Shown: positions 8,398 to 16,420, numbered from the stretch's first letter. The stretch: 33,775 bases of DNA from an uncultured Dorea sp. (GCA_910578865.1 CAJTRM010000029.1:1-33775); one strand, 5' to 3'. A program made the numbers and translations. Notes: generated by a model from the letters alone, not told the origin.

Positions 8398-11247
8398 TTG
8401 ACAGATATTGAGTTGATTAAAATTATTTCTCAAAAAAGTGGACATGAATATGAGGAAACATCTGAGATTATAAATACAAAAATAGGATTCTCTGTTGATG
8501 AAAATAATCACATTATACAATTATGTATGAATAATTGTAACTTGATGAATGAAACTATTCCAACAGAGCTATGGCAACTGAAACACCTAAAAAGATTATG
8601 TTTAAGTACGAATATGATATCATATTTTCCAGAAGGTATATTGAAATTGCACAATTTGGTACAACTAGAGTTGAATGGGAATCAACTTAGAGTAATTACA
8701 GGGAAAATATATGAACTTAGAAATCTTGAGTCAATAGATTTAGCTGGAAATCAATTGGAAAGTCTTCCATTAGATATTGGAAAAATGCCATCATTAAAAA
8801 GAATACGTTTAAATTCAAATCGATTAATTGTTTTGCCAACTTTAAATCCCCATAAAGAATGGTTGCAATTAGAAGCAATAGATTTAGATGGTGCAGATAT
8901 AAAAGAACTTCCCTCATGGCTTTTTTCATTGAAAGCATTAAAATATTTATCATTATCAAAGCTGCATTTGAATCGCTTTCCCGAATCAATTTGTCATCTT
9001 TCTAAGTTAGAACGATTGTATCTTGATAGTACTCAGTTTCCACTATGGCCTAATAAAATTTTATTACCCAAAAGTATGCGATTTATTGTCTTAGATGGTG
9101 CATATTTACCATCAATTTCACAATCTGGTATTTGTAGAATACCAGATGCTATTATAGAATTAAAACCAAAATATGTTCGTAATCAGAAATCAATAGACCA
9201 AAATGATATGACATTTCAGGTGTCTTTGGGTGGGAATATAACTGATGGATTAGATGGAAGTCAGTTATTCAATGATGATCCATATGTATCATATAACTAT
9301 TTGAAGAATTTATATAATGTAAATAGATTTGAGATTGATCATTTAGAATATGTTCGATTAAAGGATATTAAGATTGCATTGCTAGGTTCTGGAGCTGTAG
9401 GAAAAACTTCCTTAGTTCAACGGTTATGCCTGTCTAATCCAGATGATGATAATATTGCGTTAGAAACTGTACAAACAACACATGGAGTCAATATTGATTA
9501 CCAGATGAATTTACAGAACGTTTGGGATAAAACAAATAAAAGATATGAGAATTTCACAGCACATTTTTGGGATTTTGGTGGACAAGATAAGTATAGAGGT
9601 GTAAATAAGTTGCTTTTGACAGATAAAGCAATCTATATTATTGTTTTGGATTCAAGAGCACAATCAATGCCTGATATATGGTTAGAGATGGTAAAGATAT
9701 ATGCACCTAATTCTAAAGTCATTCTAGTAGCAAATAAAATAGATGAGAATCCGAGGTTAAACATCAATTTTAAATATTATTGTGAGAAGTATCCTCAGTT
9801 ATACAATTGTTTGTTTAAAATTTCTTGTAAATATCCGGTTTTTGGGATTAACAAAATTGTAGATATTTCTTATGCAATTAAAAAAATTATTGAGAGTCAA
9901 ATGAATCAAATTGCTCCAGTTGGACGGATTGAATGGTTTAAAATTCAATCAGAAATTGAGAAACAGTATTATTTGCACAAAAAAGCATTACTGTCTTCAA
10001 CAGAATATGTAAATATATGCAATTCTTTTGGATTGACAGACGCATCTGCCCAATCACAGCTTTTGTCCATATTAAGTACCTGCGGAAGTTGTATTGCTAT
10101 AGAAGATGAAGAATTTTCTGTTTTGAATCCAAATTGGCTTGCAGACTATTTATATCTTTTTTATAACAATTCAGCTCAAAGTAAAGCAATAATGGATTAT
10201 AAAAAAGAATATATTCCTATGTTAAAAAAACTAAAAGAATATCTGGAGTATAGGGAATTAATAACTGATTATTTAGAGAGTAGAGGATTGTGTACTGTTT
10301 TTCGTGATAGCACAAATACAAAAAAAATATTTATTCCTATGTTTCTTCCAGAAACACAACCGAATATAGATGAATTTCCTAAAGAAAAACCGATTCTAAA
10401 ATATAAATGGAGTTCTACAGTCATTCCCGAATATGAGTTTCAGAAATTTCTCGTTCGAGAATTTTCAAGAATCAGCAAAGGAATTTGGTACGCATGGCAA
10501 TATGGACTATATTTCAAATGTTACGATTCACAAATATACATACAATTAATGAATGATGGTATTGTTTTGGAAATTTGGTCACATGATATAATAAAATGTG
10601 GAAAGTATCTCCAATGGATACGAAATGCTATACTTAGTACAGCTTCAGAAGGTTTCTTTAATGAATATGTATTAATAGAAAATGAAAATGGAAAAGCTTT
10701 ACTTCCATATAATACATTGGAGGTATTAAATTCTTGGAATATAATTTTTTATTGTTTACCTGAACAGGATGATTGTGCAATACTTATTCCTATTGATATA
10801 GAAATAATATCACAAAAATGCGGATTAAAGGGTAAAACATTAGTAAAAGAGAATATAGATATAAATTTATTGATTAAAACAAAGTTAGAGCATGGAGGTG
10901 TTATTATGAATTTCGAGATCGACAAAATGTATGGAGATATAAATAATTTTGAAACACATGGGGAACACGCTTCCATTTTTGTTTCAGAGAACAGTACAGA
11001 TGTCGACTTAATGCAAGCGATATCTAATTTGAAAGATAAGATTGATTTGGTAGGAAATGATTGTGATGAGTTAAAAATTCTTTTGGAAGAATTAGAAAAA
11101 AGTAAATTAGAAGATAGAACCTCTATCAAGAATAGAATCAGCAACTGGATGTCTCAGTCTGCTAATATAATCACTATTGGTAGTGCATTATATGAGAACA
11201 AACAAGCAATTTTTAATGGGTTGCAGCGTATATTAAATCTTCTATAA
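8398..11247 (+). CDS. LRR-Roc-COR (Roco) GTPase, putative immune receptor-like protein
   Basis: This 949-residue protein starts at TTG, with AGGAGG seven bases upstream. Residues about 45-245 form leucine-rich repeats (LxxLxLxxNxL pattern, about eight copies). A Roc GTPase domain follows, with G1 GSGAVGKTS (330-338), G3 WDFGGQDKY (391-399) and G4 NKID (446-449). About 510-760 matches the position and character of a COR dimerisation domain. A region of about 830-949 follows, ending in a helical segment rich in Leu/Glu and a hydrophobic final helix. Bacterial Roco proteins are known GTPases, relatives of LRRK2, with mostly unknown roles. The gene follows the OLD/UvrD pair by 161 bases on the same strand with equal AT-richness, and a terminator comes after it. 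It may be the sensor of the cassette or a separate defence gene. Confidence 0.88.
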   Translation: MTDIELIKIISQKSGHEYEETSEIINTKIGFSVDENNHIIQLCMNNCNLMNETIPTELWQLKHLKRLCLSTNMISYFPEGILKLHNLVQLELNGNQLRVITGKIYELRNLESIDLAGNQLESLPLDIGKMPSLKRIRLNSNRLIVLPTLNPHKEWLQLEAIDLDGADIKELPSWLFSLKALKYLSLSKLHLNRFPESICHLSKLERLYLDSTQFPLWPNKILLPKSMRFIVLDGAYLPSISQSGICRIPDAIIELKPKYVRNQKSIDQNDMTFQVSLGGNITDGLDGSQLFNDDPYVSYNYLKNLYNVNRFEIDHLEYVRLKDIKIALLGSGAVGKTSLVQRLCLSNPDDDNIALETVQTTHGVNIDYQMNLQNVWDKTNKRYENFTAHFWDFGGQDKYRGVNKLLLTDKAIYIIVLDSRAQSMPDIWLEMVKIYAPNSKVILVANKIDENPRLNINFKYYCEKYPQLYNCLFKISCKYPVFGINKIVDISYAIKKIIESQMNQIAPVGRIEWFKIQSEIEKQYYLHKKALLSSTEYVNICNSFGLTDASAQSQLLSILSTCGSCIAIEDEEFSVLNPNWLADYLYLFYNNSAQSKAIMDYKKEYIPMLKKLKEYLEYRELITDYLESRGLCTVFRDSTNTKKIFIPMFLPETQPNIDEFPKEKPILKYKWSSTVIPEYEFQKFLVREFSRISKGIWYAWQYGLYFKCYDSQIYIQLMNDGIVLEIWSHDIIKCGKYLQWIRNAILSTASEGFFNEYVLIENENGKALLPYNTLEVLNSWNIIFYCLPEQDDCAILIPIDIEIISQKCGLKGKTLVKENIDINLLIKTKLEHGGVIMNFEIDKMYGDINNFETHGEHASIFVSENSTDVDLMQAISNLKDKIDLVGNDCDELKILLEELEKSKLEDRTSIKNRISNWMSQSANIITIGSALYENKQAIFNGLQRILNLL

Positions 11248-11331
11248 ATAACCTAATTAAGGAATTTTGTATATAAACAAATTATTCTAGACCTGATATG
11301 TACAATATCAATTGTTATAACATAGCGATAT

Positions 11332-11364
11332 AAGCAGTAAATCAAAAAAGGTTTACTGCTTTTA
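11332..11364 (+). terminator. intrinsic terminator after the Roco gene
   Basis: AAGCAGTAAA (11332-11341) pairs perfectly with TTTACTGCTT (11352-11361), with a 10-base loop and a TTTTAT tail. It closes the defence cassette about 85 bases after the Roco stop. Confidence 0.8.
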
Positions 11365-11403
11365 TCATACCCCAATACAGAAAAAAGAAAGGAGCAACCC
11401 CAA

Positions 11404-11454
11404 TTGAACAACACTCACCCTCACTGGTGGCAATGGATCATGAACGAACCATAG
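11404..11454 (+). CDS. Trp-rich 16-residue leader peptide
   Basis: A TTG-started ORF of 16 codons, with AAAGGAG at 11388-11394 (spacing 9), encodes a peptide ending HWWQWIMNEP. Three Trp codons fall at 11425-11430 and 11434-11436, exactly on the ascending arm of the terminator hairpin that overlaps the ORF. The stop codon TAG (11452-11454) lies in the descending arm. The geometry is that of a translated leader controlling transcription attenuation. No close promoter was identified, so the incoming transcript must start further upstream. Confidence 0.55.
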   Translation: MNNTHPHWWQWIMNEP

Positions 11455-11465
11455 CCACCTTTTTT
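11426..11465 (+). terminator. attenuator-like terminator overlapping leader ORF
   Basis: GGTGGC (11426-11431) pairs with GCCACC (11454-11459). After one A-A mismatch, ATGG (11433-11436) pairs with CCAT (11449-11452). The loop is 12 bases and TTTTTT follows at 11460-11465. The hairpin lies wholly within and just after the leader ORF and 34 bases before the start of the large downstream gene. A ribosome paused on the Trp codons would cover the stem and allow read-through. Confidence 0.75.
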
Positions 11466-11498
11466 AATTCTCAAAAAATATAATAACGGAGGTTTACC

Positions 11499-14276
11499 AT
11501 GAAAAAATACGATATGATTTCCGACTTATCGGAACAGACCGCAAAAGAAGTAGTGCGGAACGAAGAAAGCTGGAGGGGGTATTTAAACACAGCTTCAAGG
11601 CTTTACAAATACCAGCTTTTATTTTATGCCCAAAGACCAGATGCCGAAGCCTGTGCTTCCATAGAAGTATGGAATGAAAAAATGCACTGCTGGGTAAACA
11701 AAGGTGCAAAGGGCATTGCCTTGATTGATGATGAAAACAACAAAACACTGCGGTATGTCTTTGATATTTCCGATGTGCATAAGGCAAGAAGAATCGGGAG
11801 ATACCCACAGCTTTGGAAGATAGAGGAGCAACACAAGGAAGCAGTGCTTAATCATCTGGAAAAAACATACGGAGAAACTGACAGGGAAGCCGGATTTGCA
11901 GGCAGGATTCGCAAGATAGTTGAACGGATAGCAGAGGAAAGTTATAAAGAGATTGCCACAGACATGAAATATCTCAAAGAGGGCAGTTTTTTAGAGGAGC
12001 TTGACAAGTTAAATATGGAAATGCGGGTAAAAGAAACCTTAACAGACAGCATTGCCTATACCATTTTAAAGCGTTGTGGCATGGAGGAGAGCGAGCTTGC
12101 GGAGGAAATCAGTTTTCCCTATATCCATGAATTTAACACCGTAGAAACCCTGTCACAGATTGGAACAAACATATCCGACTTATCCAAGCCTGTCCTTATG
12201 GAGATAGGAAAAGCAATCGTGGCATACGAAAAAGAAGCAGATAAAAATTTAACCCAAAAAGGACTTGCAAATATACCCCAGACACGCTACAATGCTTTAA
12301 AGTGTGAAAGTGAAAAGCGGGAAGAACCATCCACCGCACAGACCGGAAATACCGGGGAAAGGAGCAAAAATGATGAATTTAGCAAACGAGAAAAACGGAG
12401 ATTACCAGATACCGATGTTACAGATGGACGAGCAGCCGAAGGGAACACTGACGAAATACGGGCTGATGAGGAAGAATTATCTGAAAGAACACAAAAACGG
12501 GATTTACACAGGACTTCTTCTGAAAGGGAAACTGACAGAACACCTGTTGATGATACAGGAGCAGGCAGAGCAGAGAATGGAACGTCTGACAGAGCAGATG
12601 AATAAAAGCCAGGGAGTGACGGAACAGCTCAAAGCAGAAAACCAGATGCTCTGGGTGCAGAAAATGAACAACATCTGGCAGTCAGCGGAGGAAACCGTAC
12701 TGACGGAACTGATATACAGCTAAATAACAAAGAAAACAAACCGGGCAGTGAAGAATTGTCCGGTATTTCTTTATCGGGGCTGGAGCAGGGCATTTTACAG
12801 TTTGATGAATTTATGATACATAAATGCCCTGACATAGCCGGATACTTTCTCTTTGAAAAGGATAAAAAAAAGCAGACAGAGTATGTAAAAAACAGCTATA
12901 AACATGAGGAATATACAGAGTTCCATGTAAGAGTGGAACGTGTGGGGTACAGGGCAGATGAAAATGGTCTTACACTATGGAACGGGAATTATTTAAGCAG
13001 GACAGCCGAAGCCACCATACCATGGAATGAGGTAAGGGACAGAATCGCACAATACATGGAAAATGATACCTACCTCAAACCGGGGCAGGTGCCACAATGG
13101 ACAGAGACGGAGAATAGTTACCAGCAGTTAAGCCTGTTTCCAAGTTTAGAGGAACAGTTGGGAAATATAGCAGTAGCGGAAGCAAGTATAAAATATACCA
13201 TGCCCGCTGCTTTTTCTTTACCACAGGAGCAGCTTGACACCATTTTACGCAGTGGCGGGGGCAGGGATAACAGCAGGAAACGTATCTATGCCAAGTACCA
13301 GCAGGGAAAGACACCAGAGGAAATGGCGGAGTTTCTGAAAAATGAATATAAAACCACAGGAAAAGGCTTTGGAGATAATCCTGTTTCCCTGTGGTTTGAT
13401 GAAAACGGTATGCAGGTTGGGTATGGCACATCGGCAAAAGAAGCACCTCTTGCAGTAATGAGCTGGCAGGAAGTAGAAAGCCATATCCGTTCCATGGTGG
13501 AGAATGGCACCTACATGAGTGCCAATGAGGTATTTTTAGTAGAATCCGTAGAACGTGAGAGGGTTGCCAATGATATTCAGAACTTCTTTCGTGACGGTAT
13601 CGGGGAAATGCCCGAAAATCTTAAGTTAAAAGCATATAATTATCCTGAAAGTATCTCACAACTTTGTAGTCTTTTATTTACAAAAGAAGGTCGTGAGCAG
13701 ATTGTAGGAGAGATTGAAAAGGCAAAAGCAGGGCTGGACAGTGGTGAAAAGCAGATTAAATGGAACTATGTGAAAACACCAGAATATCTGTTAGAGCAGA
13801 TGGCAGATTTAAGTGCAGAGAAAAAAGAATATCCCGCAAATGATACAGTGGAAGTCAGGCAGGAGGACTTTATCACACAGGACGAAATAGATGCAAGGCT
13901 CACAGGCGGCAGCGGATTTGAATATGGAAAATTCCGTATATATGATTACTTTAGGGAAAACCATACCAAGAAAGAAAACATAGAATTTCTAAAAAAAGAG
14001 TATGGCACAGGAGGAAGCTCCCACGCACTGCCCGGCAGTGATGTGGCACACGAGGATCACGATGCAAAAGGTATTTCACTTGAAAAGGGCAGTTATGGAA
14101 ATCCTTATGCAAAAGTGCTTTTAAAATGGAACGTGGTAGAAAAGCGTATCAGCGAACTGATAAAAGCAAACAGATACCTCAGCCCAAAGAGCAAAGAAGC
14201 CTACAAACAGTATAAGCAGGAACAGGCAGAAAAAGCCATGCAGAGGGAGCAGGTGATGTTGTATCATTTTAGTTGA
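11499..14276 (+). pseudogene. large conjugation-associated multidomain (LtrC/helicase-type) gene, truncated
   Basis: The gene starts at an ATG behind GGAGG. The N-terminal ~290 residues (AKEVVRNEESWRGYLNTASR, then FYAQRPDA and WVNKGAKGIALID) match the opening domain of very long proteins of Clostridia conjugative elements, which usually continue into SNF2/DEAD helicase and methylase domains. A charged low-complexity linker follows. The frame is interrupted by one TAA (12603-12605) but reads straight on for 556 more codons with no further stop. That section contains the repeated ~100-residue modules that open with lines such as RKRIYAKYQQGKTPEEMAEFL and FRIYDYFRENHTKKENIEFL. The gene ends at the IS3 element (last codon overlaps the IS end), so the expected helicase part is missing. 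Both the nonsense codon and the truncation point to loss of function. Confidence 0.8.
12370..12723 (+). CDS. tnpV: TnpV family protein, overprinted in another frame
   Basis: A 117-residue protein is encoded in the +1 frame relative to the large gene that surrounds it. It has its own strong ribosome binding site, AAAGGAG (12358-12364), five bases before the ATG. It matches the TnpV family of transposon-encoded small proteins: DYQIPML near the start, then MRKNYLKEH, GLLLKGKLTEHL, EQAEQRMERL, GVTEQLKAENQM and a C-terminal AEETVLTELIYS. TnpV proteins (first named in Tn4451-type elements) have no proven biochemical role. The host frame here encodes only a charged, disordered-looking linker, as expected where the other frame is under selection. 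An alternative start is the next codon, also ATG. Confidence 0.8.
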   Translation: MMNLANEKNGDYQIPMLQMDEQPKGTLTKYGLMRKNYLKEHKNGIYTGLLLKGKLTEHLLMIQEQAEQRMERLTEQMNKSQGVTEQLKAENQMLWVQKMNNIWQSAEETVLTELIYS

Positions 14277-14332
14277 CATCTCAAACGCAAGGATTTGATG
14301 TATAATCAAAGAGAATTAAGGAGGCAACTAGA

Positions 14333-14674
14333 ATGGCAAAAAAACAACGGAAGTACGACATGGAATACAAAATCCAGGCTGTAAAGCTGGCAAAGGAAAT
14401 TGGCGGCGCAAAAGCGGCAGCCGAATTAGGCATCCCTGAAAACACCCTGTACGCTTGGATGAAAGCTGCAAGGGAAGGACGCCTGGATACCGGCCCTGGC
14501 TCACACACGCCACAGACGGCAATGAATCTCGCTGAAGAACTGGCTCTCCTGCGCAGACAAGTCAAAGAGCAGGAAAAAGAAATACGCCGCCTGAAAGAAG
14601 AAAATGAATTTCTTGAGGAAGCAAGCGCTTTTTTCGCCGCCAGCCGTCGGAAGTCTGCAAAAGGCAGAGAATGA
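14333..14674 (+). CDS. IS3-family transposase OrfA
   Basis: This 113-residue protein has an N-terminal HTH of the IS3 OrfA type (KYDMEYKIQAVKLAKEIGG, then AAAELGIPENTLYAWMKA). A C-terminal leucine-zipper-like coiled coil follows (about 60-100: LAEELALLRRQVKEQEKEI, then LKEENEFLEEASAFF). It binds the IS ends and multimerises with OrfB. AGGAGG stands before the ATG. Its TGA overlaps the OrfB ATG (ATGA), giving coupled translation. No obvious A6G-type slippery site for an OrfAB fusion was seen. Confidence 0.92.
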   Translation: MAKKQRKYDMEYKIQAVKLAKEIGGAKAAAELGIPENTLYAWMKAAREGRLDTGPGSHTPQTAMNLAEELALLRRQVKEQEKEIRRLKEENEFLEEASAFFAASRRKSAKGRE

Positions 14675-15579
14675 CGTTTCTTGCCATAAAAACCGAGGAC
14701 GGCGCGATAAAGGGAAAAATTTCTTTCTACTGCCGGATGCTGAAAGTGACGCGGCAGGGATTTTATAAATATCTGGCAGGCAAAGACCGTCCGTGGAAAT
14801 ATCAGGATTTAGCCGATGCCATGCGGGCAATCGCATCAGAAGATGAATGTAACGATACATATGGACGGATCCGCATGTATCAGGCGCTTCTCTTAAAACA
14901 ACCGGAAGGCATCCGTATTCCCGGCGAGAGAACGGTTTACTGCGTCATGGAGAAAATCGGACTCATCCACCGTCCGAAACGCAAACCCAACGGAATTACC
15001 AAAGCGGACCGTGAGGCGCGAAAATCCGACGATCTGCTGAAACGGGATTTTTCATCCAAAGAGCCGTTAAAAAAATGCGTTACAGATATAACTGAAATCA
15101 GCGCAAAAGACGGAAAGCTGTATGTATCCGCCATATTTGACTGTTTTGACGCTGCAGTCCTGGGACTGGCAATGGATACCAACATGAAAGCGGCATTATG
15201 TGAGCGGACGCTTGACAACGCCGTCCGCGCCTATCCAGCGCTTAGAGGAGCCGTTATCCACTCTGACCGCGGAACCCAGTACACCAGCGAAACCTATCGC
15301 AGGGCGGCTGCAAAATACGGCATTCTTCAAAGTATGAACAGCGCCGGAGGACGTTGCCACGACAACGCACGATGCGAAAGCATGTGGGGGCGAATGAAAG
15401 AGGAACTCCTTTATGGGAGGCATCATATAAAGAAACTGACAGTGGAGGAAGTGAAGACCCTCATCTTTAGATATTTTATCATTTATTGGAATAACAGGAG
15501 GATATGCTCCTCCAATGAAGGACTTCCTCCTATGGTTAAGCGGCAGAGATATTATGAATCTCTGGACATTGCAGCTTAG
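14671..15579 (+). CDS. IS3-family transposase OrfB (DDE integrase)
   Basis: This 302-residue catalytic subunit has an N-terminal HTH_21-like segment (DECNDTYGRIRMYQALL) and an rve integrase core. The acidic triad is visible as TDITEI (first Asp), HSDRGTQYTS (second Asp) and ESMWGRMKEEL (Glu, 35 residues after the conserved Asp region, as in DDE enzymes). It ends with the usual RYFIIYWNNRR...GLPPM segment. Length is normal for the family and no disruption is seen, so the IS may still be active. Overlaps OrfA by four bases. Confidence 0.93.
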   Translation: MTFLAIKTEDGAIKGKISFYCRMLKVTRQGFYKYLAGKDRPWKYQDLADAMRAIASEDECNDTYGRIRMYQALLLKQPEGIRIPGERTVYCVMEKIGLIHRPKRKPNGITKADREARKSDDLLKRDFSSKEPLKKCVTDITEISAKDGKLYVSAIFDCFDAAVLGLAMDTNMKAALCERTLDNAVRAYPALRGAVIHSDRGTQYTSETYRRAAAKYGILQSMNSAGGRCHDNARCESMWGRMKEELLYGRHHIKKLTVEEVKTLIFRYFIIYWNNRRICSSNEGLPPMVKRQRYYESLDIAA

Positions 15580-15713
15580 ACATTTATATCCTTGTGAAAA
15601 AAGTGTAAACCAATATTGACAATGTCATCGTTAGTTTCAATGTCACGAATCTTTATATTATCTGCATCATTAAGTAAATCAAAAACCTGATCTTTAAAGT
15701 AATTTAATTCCAT
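15576..15713 (-). pseudogene. small minus-strand gene truncated by the IS
   Basis: Starting at the ATG at 15713, behind AAGGAG, the minus strand reads MELNYFKDQVFDLLNDADN and then KIRDIETNDDIVNI. It crosses the IS right end and finishes after 11 IS-encoded residues at a TAA (15576-15578). The native start and about 34 codons resemble short acidic proteins found in Clostridia conjugative elements. The rest has been replaced by IS sequence. This dates the IS event as later than the gene and marks the right side of the deletion. Confidence 0.65.
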
Positions 15714-15729
15714 TTCTTCTCCTTTCTAG

Positions 15730-15850
15730 AACACAAGTTTCTATAATTAGTATTCTAATACGTGTAACAGATTACAAGAATACTATAACAAGTGTAAAAT
15801 AAAAAAGCAAGAAAAAATATGTCTTATTTATCGACAGGAGGCGACAATGG
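15730..15850 (+). repeat. promoter/operator repeat copy R1
   Basis: This is the first of three diverged copies of an about 100-110 bp block (the others are at 17764 and 17931). Shared landmarks are AA.....GTTT, then ATTAGTATT followed by an AAT, then TATAACAAG and AAAATG/AAAATA. Here the core ATTAG-TATT-CTAAT (15746-15759) is a perfect inverted repeat and would suit an HTH dimer. The block ends in the ribosome binding site of the chimeric HTH pseudogene. Confidence 0.7.
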
Positions 15851-15991
15851 AAGAAGATTATGGACATTTGGAAATTCGGTTAAGGGAACTATTAGAAGAA
15901 AAAGGCTTGAACAGATACCAGTTGTCACTTAAGGCAGCTATGATTGCGGTATGCCTTGGATAATTTAGAGTTTATTCCGGAAGATAAATAG
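15847..15991 (+). pseudogene. chimera of an HTH gene 5' end and a ribbon-helix-helix gene 3' end
   Basis: From the ATG at 15847 (AGGAGG upstream) the frame reads MEEDYGHLEIRLRELLEEKG and so on. This is a close paralogue of the first ~30 residues of the HTH protein at 18037. After about codon 31 the similarity stops and the frame ends at 15963. In the next frame, 15944-15991 encodes LRYALDNLEFIPEDK and a stop, which is the C-terminus of the RHH protein at 16508. The locus is thus a deletion product joining two regulators, out of frame, with the break near 15940. The 38-residue HTH stub lacks the recognition helix. Confidence 0.75.
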
Positions 15992-15998
15992 TAAAGAG

Positions 15999-16038
15999 TA
16001 TGAGCAAGGCAGGAAAATTTATGTAAGCCTTGCTCATA
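15999..16038 (+). terminator. hairpin, possible terminator
   Basis: A perfect 12-bp stem, TATGAGCAAGGC (15999-16010) with GCCTTGCTCATA (16027-16038), has a 16-base loop. It follows the chimeric pseudogene and faces the end of the minus-strand DUF6809 gene. The tail is only TTGC, so termination may be weak; the stem itself is clear. Confidence 0.55.
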
Positions 16039-16105
16039 TTGCAATTACTAAATGGAAAGTTGCCATATGATTTTTAATTTTCTTTACATGGCGTTTTGGT
16101 TTCTT

Positions 16106-16381
16106 TTATATTATTTGTACAGTAAAAACTTCTATCATCATTTTTACACCAAGCCGAAAACCATCAGAGAACATTTGAAAGAAATCAAGAGGGAGCAGTG
16201 CCGCCTGTTCGTCTAAAATACGTTCAAATTCTTTGTCAAGGGGACTGCCAACCTTTTTTATGAAATCGTCATAATTTTTATATTGTTTTTCCCTAAGTTT
16301 TTTATACTCATCGAGTATGGGCTGATACTGATATTCTGGACAAATGTCCCCATGATATAAGTCTTGTAATACTTTTTGCAC
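16106..16381 (-). CDS. DUF6809 family protein
   Basis: This 91-residue protein starts at GTG 16381, chosen because AGGAGG (16390-16395) is eight bases ahead. The in-frame GTG at 16390 would overlap that site. It has the DUF6809 pattern: VLQDLYHGDICP near the start, a Lys/Glu-rich helix in the middle, and the C-terminal FSDGFRLGVKMMIE motif. Function is unknown; these proteins are frequent in Clostridia mobile elements. It is divergent from the RHH gene at 16508, with a palindrome between them, and may be co-regulated by it. Confidence 0.75.
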   Translation of the reverse strand: MQKVLQDLYHGDICPEYQYQPILDEYKKLREKQYKNYDDFIKKVGSPLDKEFERILDEQAALLPLDFFQMFSDGFRLGVKMMIEVFTVQII

Positions 16382-16420
16382 GTTAATCACCTCCTATTTC
16401 TTGATTACTAATCCGTACTA

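Larger units (their letters stand above)
14272..15610 (+). mobile_element. IS3-family insertion sequence
   Basis: This is a complete two-gene IS of about 1339 bp with imperfect terminal inverted repeats. The left end GTTGACATCTCAAACGCAAG (from 14272) pairs with the reverse complement of the right end GTTTACACTTTTTTCACAAG (ending 15610); 13 of the first 20 positions agree and the match continues into GGAT. The GC content is clearly higher than in the neighbours, so it is a recent arrival. No target duplication is visible (left flank ...TTTTA, right flank CAATA), and the two flanks belong to unrelated genes on opposite strands. This fits an IS-adjacent deletion rather than a simple insertion. 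Confidence 0.88.

Noticed and set aside
14274..14309. TTGACA...TATAAT near the IS left end as a promoter
   Set aside because: The gap is 22 bases, too long for a normal sigma-A promoter; the match to TTGACA comes from the inverted repeat.
14650..14680. Programmed -1 frameshift to fuse OrfA and OrfB of the IS
   Set aside because: No A6G or similar slippery run lies near the overlap; the ATGA overlap explains OrfB expression by coupling.
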